A model generated the notes under the pieces. It saw only the letters and a list, made by a program, of their open reading frames with translations, was not told the DNA's origin and made no database searches. Shown here one piece after another: positions 23,002-31,498 of a stretch of DNA of 37,293 nucleotides. This DNA is from Candidatus Aminicenantota bacterium (GTDB lineage: Bacteria; Acidobacteriota; Aminicenantia; Aminicenantales; Aminicenantaceae): contig WJMT01000071.1 in assembly GCA_014727835.1 (NCBI GenBank), forward strand, positions 1 to 37,293, given 5' to 3'. The position numbers were made by a program, and so were the translations under genes. Numbering within the stretch: the first letter of the stretch is position 1; each line of letters starts with the position of its first letter.

Positions 23002-24693
23002 ATGAATAAAAATATTGGAGTCTATGTGTGTGAGTGCGGTCCCAATATTCCTGAAAGAATAGACGTAGACAAAGTGGTCCAAGAAATGTCTTCCATGGAT
23101 GAGGTGAAGACAGTGAAAAAATTCAATCTGATGTGCTCTAATGACGGAAAAAAATTCCTGAAAGAAGAAATCGAAAAACAAAAATTATCTCATGTAGTAG
23201 TGGCTGCTTGTTCCCCTAAAGATCACGAAAAGACATTCATGTCTGTGTGCCAGGAATCCGGTCTCAATCCCTATCTGTTTCAGTTGGTCAATATCCGCGA
23301 ACAGTGTGCCTGGATGATACCGGATAAAGAAGAAGCAACCTCTAAGGCCGTGAAGTACATCCGTGCGGGGATCCATAGAGTTTTGTATCACAATCCCCTT
23401 AAGAAAAAAGAAATTGAGATCAACACCGATGTTCTGGTCATTGGCGGAGGTCTTTCGGGAATCGAGGCTGCTCTCTCGTTGGCAGGCCCCAAAAGAAAAG
23501 TGCACATCATTGAGAAAACAGATTCTTTGGGAGGAATGGCAGCAGATCTTTCTCAGGTCCTGCCCCATCAAGGCTCAAAAATGGATCTGATAAAGAAAAA
23601 AGTCGAACAGCTGGAAAGCAGTGAATTTGTGAACATCAACACCTTCAGTCAAGTGAAAGAAGTCCGTGGTTTTTTAGGCAATTTTGAGGCTGTGATCAAT
23701 ACTCATTCTGGAAATGGAGGAGTCGAAGAAAAAGAAATCAAGATCGGAGCGGTGATCGTTGCCACAGGATTTAACCTGTTTGACTTGAAAAAAAATCCGA
23801 TCTATGGGTACGGAGAAGCGGATAATGTATTGAATGCCACAGAATTTGAAGACATGATCAACTCTGAAAAAATTCTTCTAAAAAGCGGGAAAAAACCAAA
23901 ATCCGTAGCGCTTGTCCACTGTGCAGGGAGAAAGGAACAAGGATACTGCTCCAAAGTCTGCTGTCTGTACAACTTAAAATTTGCTCACTACTTGAGAGAC
24001 CATCATCCTGATATTGAGGTTAAAGAATTGGTTATTGATTGGTGTTTGCCTCACAAACAGGATCAATCCTATTTTGAAGAAGCTAAAGACAAGGGAGTTG
24101 ATTTCATAAGGATGGATGAACTGCTCAAAACAAAGTCGACCGGAGACCAAATCCAGATCGAATTCAAAACAAATGACAAATCCCACTCAGTGTCTGTGGA
24201 CATGGCCGTGGTTGCACCGGCTATGGTTCCTTCTGAGGACACCACAAAGCTAGCTGATATTTTAAATATCCCCCTAGATAAATCCGGTTTTTTCAAGGAA
24301 CTGCATGAGATGCTGGACCCTGTATCCACTCCCATGGAGGGGATCTATCTCACGGGATGTGCGCTGGGTCCCAAAAACATACATGAATCCCTCACTCAAT
24401 CGCATGCCACTTCGGGAAAAATATTCTCCACTCTTGTACCAGGCAGAAAAATTGAACCTGAAGTGAAAGTATCAGAGATCAAAGAAGACCTCTGCACAGG
24501 ATGTCAGACCTGCCTCTCTGTGTGTTTCTATGGAGCGATCACAACCGATTCATTCAAAGGCGTATCTGTAGTCAATGAAGCCATCTGCAGAGGATGCGGC
24601 AATTGTGTGGGAAGCTGTCCTTCAGGAGCTATCCGTTCCAAGCACTTCACTTATCCCCAACTCTATCAGGAAGTTTTGGATGCACTGCGATAA
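23002..24693 (+). CDS. Long HdrA-like FAD iron-sulfur protein (QmoB-like, without MvhD tail)
   Basis: The 563-residue protein has the HdrA N-terminal domain (residues 1-135, cysteines C10, C12, C45, C70, C83), then the FAD fold (GGGLSG at 148-153) and the VHCAGRKEQGYCSKVCCLYNLKFA region. The C-terminus has two [4Fe-4S] motifs (C498/C501/C504/C508 and C529/C532/C535/C539). The internal ferredoxin insertion of canonical HdrA is missing. It therefore holds the pieces the short HdrA lacks, and vice versa. QmoB has a similar N-terminus but usually carries an MvhD domain at its C-terminus; here MvhD is separate. AAGGA precedes the ATG. Confidence 0.9.
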   Translation: MNKNIGVYVCECGPNIPERIDVDKVVQEMSSMDEVKTVKKFNLMCSNDGKKFLKEEIEKQKLSHVVVAACSPKDHEKTFMSVCQESGLNPYLFQLVNIREQCAWMIPDKEEATSKAVKYIRAGIHRVLYHNPLKKKEIEINTDVLVIGGGLSGIEAALSLAGPKRKVHIIEKTDSLGGMAADLSQVLPHQGSKMDLIKKKVEQLESSEFVNINTFSQVKEVRGFLGNFEAVINTHSGNGGVEEKEIKIGAVIVATGFNLFDLKKNPIYGYGEADNVLNATEFEDMINSEKILLKSGKKPKSVALVHCAGRKEQGYCSKVCCLYNLKFAHYLRDHHPDIEVKELVIDWCLPHKQDQSYFEEAKDKGVDFIRMDELLKTKSTGDQIQIEFKTNDKSHSVSVDMAVVAPAMVPSEDTTKLADILNIPLDKSGFFKELHEMLDPVSTPMEGIYLTGCALGPKNIHESLTQSHATSGKIFSTLVPGRKIEPEVKVSEIKEDLCTGCQTCLSVCFYGAITTDSFKGVSVVNEAICRGCGNCVGSCPSGAIRSKHFTYPQLYQEVLDALR

Positions 24694-24722
24694 TGAAAGC
24701 AGAAGATAACAAGGAGAAACAA

Positions 24723-25913
24723 ATGAGCCATCAAAAAAAAGAAGAAACAATCATTCCTGAGAAAGGAACCGTTTTGTCTGCTGAAAAGGGCACCAAACGA
24801 GTCATTCTGGATATTTTGAAAAAGGCATTAGCTGAAAACCTTTTCGATGCTGTCTTGATCCCGGCTCAAGTTCCTGAAACAGAAGCCTATTCCTGGATTC
24901 TGCTCCAGGATGAGTCTCTGTTTGAATGGGCTGATCCTCTTCCTCCTGTGATGACTGTTCAGGGAGGCAGAGCTTTGTCAAGCTTTTCCAAAAACGGAGA
25001 ATTGGAACAGAACATCGCAGCGTTACTAAGGCCCTGCGAAATTAGAGCAGCCATTGAACTGTTCAAGTTGAAACAGGTCAATCTCAAGAACATAACTCTG
25101 ATAAGCCTGGACTGTCCTGGTGCGATGCCTTTGTCAAATTACATGTCCGATCCTCAAAAAACCAAAAAAGACTTCCAACACATTTTAGAAAAATGGGAAA
25201 ACAGCGAGTCCTTGAGGCCGGTATGCCAGGTCTGCCAGCATTTCAGCTTTATAGATGGTACAGCAGCAGACCTTCATATAGGACTCCTTGGGGATAAGAA
25301 CAAAAACATCACTCTCATACCCTCTTCACCTAAAGGAAAGAAGCTGTTAGATCAATTGGAATTTGGAACAAAAGACTCTGTTGAAAAATGGAAGACAGAG
25401 AAACAACAGCTGGCCAATGAAAAAATAAAAAGAATAGATGCATTCAACCGGGAATGGAAGAAAAAAATAAATCAAGCCAACGGCTTTTTTAATGAATTCA
25501 ATCCATGCATCAACTGCCACAACTGCATGAATGTCTGTCCCATGTGCTACTGTCAGCAATGTTACTTTGATTCACAGGCTATCAATTTCAAGCCCGAAGC
25601 ATACATGCAAAAAGCAGAACAAAAAGGAGCCCTGAGGTTTCCTTTGAACACCATGCTGTTTCATATCGGCCGCATGTCTCATATGGTTCTCTCCTGTGTT
25701 TCTTGCGGCGCTTGTGAAGACGCCTGCCCGGTATCCATTCCGGTGAGTCAACTGTTCAGCATGGTGAGTGATCAGACTCAAAAAGAATTCAAATATACAC
25801 CAGGTATGAACAGAGAGGATGCTCTGCCTTTACAGGATTTCACAGAACAAGAATTTTGCGAAGTAGAGGTTCCTGATGAATGTCATGAAAAGGCACCAGA
25901 GGAGGCAAAATAA
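24723..25913 (+). CDS. FrhB/FdhB-like iron-sulfur flavoprotein with ferredoxin tail, first copy
   Basis: The product has 396 residues from the ATG at 24723, which has AGGAG six bases upstream. An in-frame ATG at 24693 overlaps the hdrA stop (TAATG) and is the alternative. The N-terminal half resembles the F420-hydrogenase/dehydrogenase beta-subunit family, with ALLRPCEIRAAIELFKL and ISLDCPG. The C-terminal half is HdrC-like, with cluster motifs C262/C265/C268/C272 (NCHNCMNVCPMC) and C325/C328/C331/C335 (CVSCGACEDACP). Extra cysteines at 275, 277 and 280 suggest another site. Relatives use FAD to exchange electrons with F420, NAD(P)H or ferredoxin, so the carrier cannot be named. The neighbouring paralogue starts right after its stop. 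Confidence 0.8.
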   Translation: MSHQKKEETIIPEKGTVLSAEKGTKRVILDILKKALAENLFDAVLIPAQVPETEAYSWILLQDESLFEWADPLPPVMTVQGGRALSSFSKNGELEQNIAALLRPCEIRAAIELFKLKQVNLKNITLISLDCPGAMPLSNYMSDPQKTKKDFQHILEKWENSESLRPVCQVCQHFSFIDGTAADLHIGLLGDKNKNITLIPSSPKGKKLLDQLEFGTKDSVEKWKTEKQQLANEKIKRIDAFNREWKKKINQANGFFNEFNPCINCHNCMNVCPMCYCQQCYFDSQAINFKPEAYMQKAEQKGALRFPLNTMLFHIGRMSHMVLSCVSCGACEDACPVSIPVSQLFSMVSDQTQKEFKYTPGMNREDALPLQDFTEQEFCEVEVPDECHEKAPEEAK

Positions 25914-27026
25914 ATGGCCAAAGCAGTAAAAATCAAAAAAAAGACAGAGGAAGGACTGCATGACTTTCTGAAATCCCTGCTTGACAAGGAGATCATAAAG
26001 GGTGTTTTCATACTAAAAAAAATGGATAAAACAGGAGCTGTCTCCTATTCTTTGATCACAGATCCTGAAGAATTCAAGAAAGCCGTCCCTTTATATCCAT
26101 ATATGCCGGTCAATGCCGGAAAAGCTCTCGCTAATTTCACTCTGCTGGGAAAAGCTGAACAACCCATTGCCGCCATCCTCAGGCCTTGTGAAATCCGTGC
26201 TTTTGTGGAGCTGGTGAAAAGAACTCAGGGTGATTTTGAAAATTTCCTGATCATCAGCTTGACTTGCGGAGGAGTTTTGACTCTAAAGACTATATCTGAA
26301 CCAGATCAAGACAAACTCATCTCTCAATACTGGGAATCGGTCAAAAAAGCAGAGGTCTTTGAACACACCCGGGAAGCCTGTCAATTCTGCGAACATTTCC
26401 TTCCTCTCAATGCTGATATCACTGTAGCTGCGGTGGGCAAAAAGGACTTGGATGAAGAGTGCCTCTTGTTCCTCAACACTCCCAAAGGGGAAAAGTTCGC
26501 CCAGGAGGCCTCCGGCAGCTCTGTGTCAGAAGAGATAGAGACAGAAAAGGTCCAACAACTCAAAAAGAAAAGAGAAGAGCTCAAAGAGAAGTATGTCCAA
26601 CAAACAGAGACCGGAGAGACAGGGATGAAATCTCTGGTGAATGTGTTTGCACCCTGCCTTGGATGTCATGGATGCAGCCATGTCTGTCCCATCTGCTACT
26701 GCACTTTATGTGAATTTGATTCCAAAACACTTCAGTACAATGCAGACGGCTTGAGTTCAGACCTCAAAAGGAAAGGCGGCCTAAAAGTCCCTTCAGGCAA
26801 TCTTTTATTCCATCTGGGAAGAATGACTCATATGGCAGTGTCGTGCATCAGCTGCGGGATGTGCTCTGATGTCTGTCCAGTGAATATTCCAGTTGCTACT
26901 GTGTTTTCAAAAGCAGGGAAATCTCTTCAGAAAGTCTTCGACTATTTTCCTGGGAAAGACGCAGAAGAGCCGGTTCCGGGAGGGACCTACAAAGAAGAAG
27001 AATTTGCTGAAATCGGAGAGCAATAA
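25914..27026 (+). CDS. FrhB/FdhB-like iron-sulfur flavoprotein with ferredoxin tail, second copy
   Basis: The 370-residue paralogue of the previous protein begins at the base after its TAA. It shares the marker regions AAILRPCEIRAFVELVK, a CQFCEHF motif, PCLGCHGCSHVCPICYC and CISCGMCSDVCPVNIP. Sequence between these motifs has diverged strongly, so this is an old duplication rather than a recent one. It likely forms a heteromeric pair with the first copy in the HdrA/MvhD complex. No F420 biosynthesis genes are in the window, so F420 use is not implied. Confidence 0.8.
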   Translation: MAKAVKIKKKTEEGLHDFLKSLLDKEIIKGVFILKKMDKTGAVSYSLITDPEEFKKAVPLYPYMPVNAGKALANFTLLGKAEQPIAAILRPCEIRAFVELVKRTQGDFENFLIISLTCGGVLTLKTISEPDQDKLISQYWESVKKAEVFEHTREACQFCEHFLPLNADITVAAVGKKDLDEECLLFLNTPKGEKFAQEASGSSVSEEIETEKVQQLKKKREELKEKYVQQTETGETGMKSLVNVFAPCLGCHGCSHVCPICYCTLCEFDSKTLQYNADGLSSDLKRKGGLKVPSGNLLFHLGRMTHMAVSCISCGMCSDVCPVNIPVATVFSKAGKSLQKVFDYFPGKDAEEPVPGGTYKEEEFAEIGEQ

Positions 27027-27051
27027 CTCTTTAAACAAATGAAAAGGGGAA

Positions 27052-27483
27052 ATGAATATGAACAGCAAATATAAACCAAATATTATTGCCTTTCTCTGCA
27101 ACTGGTGCTCCTATACTGGTGCGGACCTTGCCGGCACCGCACGAATGAAAATCCCATCCTCCATAAAGACCATTCGAGTCATGTGTTCAGGAAGAATTGA
27201 TGCTCTCTTTGTGCTGAAAGCTTTTCTCAAAGGAGCTGACGGAGTGATGATGATGGGCTGCCATCCCGGTGACTGTCATTATCAAAAAGGAAATTACAAC
27301 ACTCGGCGCCGATATGTGCTTTTGGATAACCTCTTTAAAACATTAGGCTTAGAAAAAAAACGCATCGGTCTGTGGTGGGTCTCTGCCTCTGAAGCCAACC
27401 GCTACGCCAAAGTCACCAATGAATACACAGAAGAGATCAAGAAATTAGGACCGAATCCAACATCTGAAGAAATTTTTTTATAA
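27052..27483 (+). CDS. MvhD-like [2Fe-2S] electron-transfer subunit, second copy
   Basis: The 143-residue paralogue of the first MvhD keeps the same cysteine pattern (FLCNWCSYTGADLAG, RVMCSGR, GCHPGDCHYQKGNYNTRRR). Two in-frame ATGs (27052 and 27058) share one AGGGG site; the first has the tighter spacing. It ends the DsrE/TusA/Hdr-like gene run. Two different MvhD subunits in one operon suggest that each HdrA-like chain has its own MvhD. No clear hairpin terminator was seen after it. Confidence 0.92.
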   Translation: MNMNSKYKPNIIAFLCNWCSYTGADLAGTARMKIPSSIKTIRVMCSGRIDALFVLKAFLKGADGVMMMGCHPGDCHYQKGNYNTRRRYVLLDNLFKTLGLEKKRIGLWWVSASEANRYAKVTNEYTEEIKKLGPNPTSEEIFL

Positions 27484-27527
27484 GCGGGCGGTCCTGTTCA
27501 CATGGAGACCCTCCTTTATTCACTGAT

Positions 27528-27565
27528 TGTCCGTTTGTGAACACAACCTGTTGTGAAAGCGGACA
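27528..27565 (+). promoter_or_regulatory. Palindromic activator site upstream of sigma54 promoter
   Basis: TGTCCG (27528-27533) and CGGACA (27560-27565) are perfect inverted half-sites. Between them are a second dyad, ACAAC-CT-GTTGT (27543-27554), and a direct repeat TTGTGAA (27535 and 27551). It lies about 45 bases before the sigma54 box, closer than most enhancer sites but compatible with an NtrC-family activator site. Confidence 0.5.
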
Positions 27566-27608
27566 CTCTTTCCGTGTTGAACTTATTCTTGTCTCTTACA
27601 ATCATACA

Positions 27609-27624
27609 TGGCACACTTTTTGCA
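27609..27624 (+). promoter_or_regulatory. Sigma54 promoter
   Basis: TGGCACACTTTTTGCA matches the -24/-12 consensus TGGCAC-N5-TTGCA exactly. The expected transcription start is near 27634-27636, so an ATG at 27634 would have no leader. This favours the ATG at 27661 as the start of the permease gene. Confidence 0.8.
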
Positions 27625-27660
27625 TGTTTCTAGATGGATCATCAACAAAAAGAAAAGATC

Positions 27661-30039
27661 ATGCTCATCAATTTTATCAAAGTTGCTTTTAGGAGTTTTT
27701 CAAGGCAGAAAATCTATTCTTTGATCAATCTCTCAGGCCTTGCCTTGGGAATGGCTCTGTGTGCTGTGATTGTCCTCTACATCCAGACTGAACTTAGCTA
27801 TGACCGCTTCCATGAAAACGCGGATCAAATTTACAGAGTAGCTGAAGAATCCACCCAAAGAGGAAGCACTGTGAGTCACGCCAATATTTTTCCCATCATA
27901 GGACCTAACTTGGTGAAAGAATTCCCCGAAGTGCTTGATGCAGTCCGATTTGAAAGAGACTACAGAGTCTTAGTAAACACCAATGGGAAGAAATTCATCG
28001 AAGACCGCTTTTTCTATGCTGATCCTTCTGTATTTAACATCTTTTCTTTTCCTCTAATAACGGGAAATCCAAAAACAGCACTCAGGGATCCCTACTCTAT
28101 TCTCTTGACAGAGGAAACAGCACAAAAGTATTTTGGAGACAAAAATCCTTTAGGCAAAACTCTGAATATAAACCATGAACAGGATTTTAAAGTAACGGGC
28201 ATCTTGAAAAATGTTCCCCAAAACTCACATATTCAATTCGATTTTTTAGCTTCCATCTCCACTTTGGAAGCCCGAGATAAAAATTATGGAAAAATTTGGG
28301 GATCCATGTCTGCTTATACCTATATCCTTCTTGCCCCAGACACCGTCCCACAGAAAGTTACAAACAAGTTTCCTGATTTCATAAAAAAACACCGCAGTGA
28401 AAAAGCAGCTCTTCAGTGGAAATTTTTTCTCCAGCCCCTTACTCAAATTCATCTTCAATCGCACCTCAATTATGAATTGGAAGCGAACAGCGATATAAAA
28501 TATATCCATATCTTTTCAGCCATTGCTCTGTTTATGCTCATCCTAGCTGGTATCAATTTTATGAATCTATCCACTGCCCGCTCTTCAAAAAGAGCCAAAG
28601 AAGTGGGGATAAAGAAAGTCTTGGGCGTTAGTCAAAGGAAGCTTGCCAAACAGTTTATGGCCGAGTCCGTCATCATGACCCTAACCGCTGTTCCCGTTTC
28701 TTTAATCTTGATAGAAATTTTATCCCAATCCATGAATTCCTTCTTTCAGATACAACTGAACACTCATTATTTCAATAACCCCATAACTCTTCTGGGTCTT
28801 CTCGTTTTGGCCCTTTTTTTGGGTTTTTTCTCAGGGACCTATCCTGCCTTTGTGCTCTCCTCTTTCAAACCTGCCTCTGTACTCCAAGGAAAAACTGAAT
28901 CAGGGATTAAAGGGGCTTTGTTCAGAAGAATTTTAGTGGTGGTTCAGTTTTCTATTTCTGTATTTCTTATCACAGGTACACTCATCATCCATGACCAGTT
29001 GAATTTTATCCAAAACGAAAATCTTGGTTTTGAAAAAGAAAACATTTTATTCATCCCCATACAGGATGAAAACATGAGGAAAAATTTTCAGCCATTTAAA
29101 ACAAGGCTACTTCAGAATCCTGATGTATTGAGTATCTCTGCCTCCACCGGCCTTCCCAGCATTGCACCGGGAATGGGAGCCTATATCCCCCAAGGCCTGG
29201 GTGAAGAAGACGCCATAGCTGTGCGCCATCTGCTGTGTGACTATGATTTTATTCAAACATATGGCCTTGGAATCAAACAGGGTAGAGATTTCAATCAAAG
29301 CATCACCACTGACCAGAAACAAGCCCTTATCATCAATGAGACGGCAGCTGAAACTCTAGGATGGAAAAACCCAGTGGGCCAAATTCTGATCAACCGCAGA
29401 GGAGAACACATGGTCATTGGTGTGGTCAAAGATTTCCATTTCAGGTCCAAACACCAAAAGATAGAGCCTTTAGTCTTATCTCTGATTTCAGACCATCGAT
29501 ATATATATTTGGCCTCCATCAAGATAAGAGGGGGAAATACCAAACACACTATGAATTCACTGAAGTCAACTTGGAAATCATTTTCTTCCGCCAAACCTTT
29601 GGAATACTTCTTTCTCAATGATCAGTATGACCAACTGTACAAATCTGAAGTCAGAACGACAAGAATGTTTGATTTCTTTACAGGTATGGCTATCCTGATT
29701 TCATGCTTAGGCCTGTTTGGCCTTGCTGCCTATACAAGTGAACAGAGAACCAAGGAAATGGGGATACGTAAAGTTCTGGGGGCTTCTGTCTCTCATATCT
29801 TCTATCTGCTATCCAGCGAATTCACTAAGTGGATTTTTTTGTCAAATTTGATTGCTTGGCCTGTGGCTTATTATTTCATGAGCAAATGGCTGGAGAATTT
29901 TGCTTACAGGATTCAAATAAGTACATTCACTTTTATTCTCTCTGCTTTGATCGCCTTCGTGATTGCACTGCTCACAGTAAGCTTCCAGGCAGTTAAAACA
30001 GCTCTCTCTAATCCTGTGGACTCGCTCCGTTATGAGTGA
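27661..30039 (+). CDS. MacB/FtsX-type ABC transporter permease, stand-alone
   Basis: The protein has 792 residues from ATG 27661; the frame is open 9 codons further up. It has an N-terminal helix, a periplasmic MacB-PCD domain, an FtsX domain of three helices around residues 275-405 with the family run RAKEVGIKKVLGVSQRKLAKQF, a second periplasmic domain, and a C-terminal FtsX domain with EQRTKEMGIRKVLGASVSHIF. This double-FtsX form is common in Bacteroidetes and in several uncultured phyla. It should work with a MacB/LolD-type ATPase, but none is adjacent. Substrates may be antimicrobial compounds or lipoproteins. It has its own sigma54 promoter, so it is not part of the Hdr operon. Confidence 0.9.
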   Translation: MLINFIKVAFRSFSRQKIYSLINLSGLALGMALCAVIVLYIQTELSYDRFHENADQIYRVAEESTQRGSTVSHANIFPIIGPNLVKEFPEVLDAVRFERDYRVLVNTNGKKFIEDRFFYADPSVFNIFSFPLITGNPKTALRDPYSILLTEETAQKYFGDKNPLGKTLNINHEQDFKVTGILKNVPQNSHIQFDFLASISTLEARDKNYGKIWGSMSAYTYILLAPDTVPQKVTNKFPDFIKKHRSEKAALQWKFFLQPLTQIHLQSHLNYELEANSDIKYIHIFSAIALFMLILAGINFMNLSTARSSKRAKEVGIKKVLGVSQRKLAKQFMAESVIMTLTAVPVSLILIEILSQSMNSFFQIQLNTHYFNNPITLLGLLVLALFLGFFSGTYPAFVLSSFKPASVLQGKTESGIKGALFRRILVVVQFSISVFLITGTLIIHDQLNFIQNENLGFEKENILFIPIQDENMRKNFQPFKTRLLQNPDVLSISASTGLPSIAPGMGAYIPQGLGEEDAIAVRHLLCDYDFIQTYGLGIKQGRDFNQSITTDQKQALIINETAAETLGWKNPVGQILINRRGEHMVIGVVKDFHFRSKHQKIEPLVLSLISDHRYIYLASIKIRGGNTKHTMNSLKSTWKSFSSAKPLEYFFLNDQYDQLYKSEVRTTRMFDFFTGMAILISCLGLFGLAAYTSEQRTKEMGIRKVLGASVSHIFYLLSSEFTKWIFLSNLIAWPVAYYFMSKWLENFAYRIQISTFTFILSALIAFVIALLTVSFQAVKTALSNPVDSLRYE

Positions 30040-30041
30040 GA

Positions 30042-31307
30042 TCAGATTTTAGATAAAGCTTGATCTAAATCCTGGCATAGATCATCCGCATCTTCAATGC
30101 CCACTGAAAGCCTTAGGGTCTGAGGTTTGAACCTGGACTTTCTCTTGTCTTCATCTGAGACATCCATATGGGTGTGGAACCATGGATTTTCGGCCAAAGA
30201 CTCCACTCCTCCCAGAGAAACAGCCAGGCCGAATATCTTGAGACTGTTGAGAATGGCGTAGGATTCTTTCTTTTCGCCTTTAGGATCAAACGTGATCATG
30301 GAACCAGGACCCTTACACTGCTTTTGATAAATGTCCCATTCCTCACTGTTTTGGTCATAAAAATCAGGGTAGATGACCCGCTCCACCTTGGGATGTTCTT
30401 TCAGGAACTGAGCAATTTTTTTTGCATTATCCTGAGCCTTCAGTACTCTCTCCTCCAGAGTATCCAGAGACCGAAACAACAGCCAGGCATCGAACGCAGA
30501 CGGAGTGGGCCCTGTTCCTGAACGGATGGATTGAATTTGAAAAGCTCTCTTTGGATCTTTATCAATCACAAAACCCGCAATCAAATCTGAATGACCTCCA
30601 ATAGACTTTGTTCCTGAATAAATCACAATATCAGCTCCGTGCTGGAACGGATGCTGCAAAATGGGAGACATGAAGGTGTTATCCACAGCCAGAATCCCAT
30701 CAGAATTTTCATGAGTCAGGTCTGCCACTTTTTGGATATCAACCATAGCCAAACTGGGATTGGCTGGAGTCTCAATAAACACCGCTTTCAAATTATCAGC
30801 GTGTTTTTTTACGGCTTCTTCCACTTGATTCAAATCCGTAGCATCTACAGGAACCACATGGATCCCCATTCTTTCCGGCACAATATGCCTCAGCATATGA
30901 TCAGTGCCTCCATAAACCGGATATCCAAAAATCAAGGTATCTTCAGGTTGGCACAATGTCAGCACCATGGTGAATATAGCGGACAGACCGCTGGGAAAAT
31001 AAACAGCTTCACTTTCTTCCGCTCCCTGCTCAAGACACTGAATACGGTCACACAGCATAATAAAATTAGGATTTGAGACTCTGGTGTAAATGGGCCATTC
31101 ATCATCTGGGGACAAAGGGGGTTCAAAACCATAAGCTCTTCGAAACATATGCTCCAGTTTCTCGGCATCTTCAGTGGCAAAAGTGGACACAGCAAATATC
31201 GGGGGGCGTACAGCCCCCATGCTCAAGAAGGGATCATATCCCACATGTGCTGCTCGTGTTTTCGCTTTCCATTCTTTAGGTGGCTTTTTCCAATTACTTT
31301 TTCCCAT
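30042..31307 (-). CDS. Trans-sulfuration-family PLP enzyme (cystathionine gamma-synthase/lyase type)
   Basis: The 421-residue protein is in the Cys/Met metabolism PLP family. The PLP-binding Lys is K234 in IYSGTKSIGGHSD, with D209 in AVDNTFMSP pairing with the pyridine nitrogen. Markers YTRVSNP and PSGLSAIFT are present. The family makes or cleaves C-S bonds (cystathionine gamma-synthase, beta/gamma-lyases, methionine gamma-lyase, sulfhydrylases). The sequence alone does not fix the reaction. A lyase releasing sulfide or thiols would suit the nearby sulfur genes. AGGAG lies 8 bases before the ATG. Its stop is 2 bases from the stop of the convergent permease gene. Confidence 0.88.
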   Translation of the reverse strand: MGKSNWKKPPKEWKAKTRAAHVGYDPFLSMGAVRPPIFAVSTFATEDAEKLEHMFRRAYGFEPPLSPDDEWPIYTRVSNPNFIMLCDRIQCLEQGAEESEAVYFPSGLSAIFTMVLTLCQPEDTLIFGYPVYGGTDHMLRHIVPERMGIHVVPVDATDLNQVEEAVKKHADNLKAVFIETPANPSLAMVDIQKVADLTHENSDGILAVDNTFMSPILQHPFQHGADIVIYSGTKSIGGHSDLIAGFVIDKDPKRAFQIQSIRSGTGPTPSAFDAWLLFRSLDTLEERVLKAQDNAKKIAQFLKEHPKVERVIYPDFYDQNSEEWDIYQKQCKGPGSMITFDPKGEKKESYAILNSLKIFGLAVSLGGVESLAENPWFHTHMDVSDEDKRKSRFKPQTLRLSVGIEDADDLCQDLDQALSKI

Positions 31308-31375
31308 GAGTGCAACTCCTATTTAAATTGATTTGATATCTATTTTGAGACTAATTTTTTAATTCCGCAATGTCA

Positions 31376-31440
31376 AGAAAAAAGGTCCTTACCTGGATTA
31401 TACACCGGTCAAGATTGCTGCAGATGTGAGGCACAGGGCA
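31376..31440 (+). other. Short non-coding stretch resembling the UGA-containing small frame
   Basis: In the 190-base divergent gap before the YkvI-like gene, bases from about 31399 (CTGGATTAT...) match the start of the small frame at 20737 in 26 of 34 positions. The matching frame reads LDYTPVKIAAD where the other reads MDYS-U-AKVAAD. The local frame has no start codon and stops at a TGA after 22 codons. It could be a remnant of a second copy or a chance likeness. Confidence 0.2.
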
Positions 31441-31498
31441 TGATGGATTGGGATAGAGTGTTGACCCTTACGCCAGTCTATGATAATTCTTAGAATCC

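Noticed and set aside
21688-24693. Thioredoxin reductase or glutamate synthase small subunit pair
   Set aside because: The FAD folds are flanked by HdrA-specific cysteine motifs, and the partners MvhD and FrhB-like proteins are HdrA partners.
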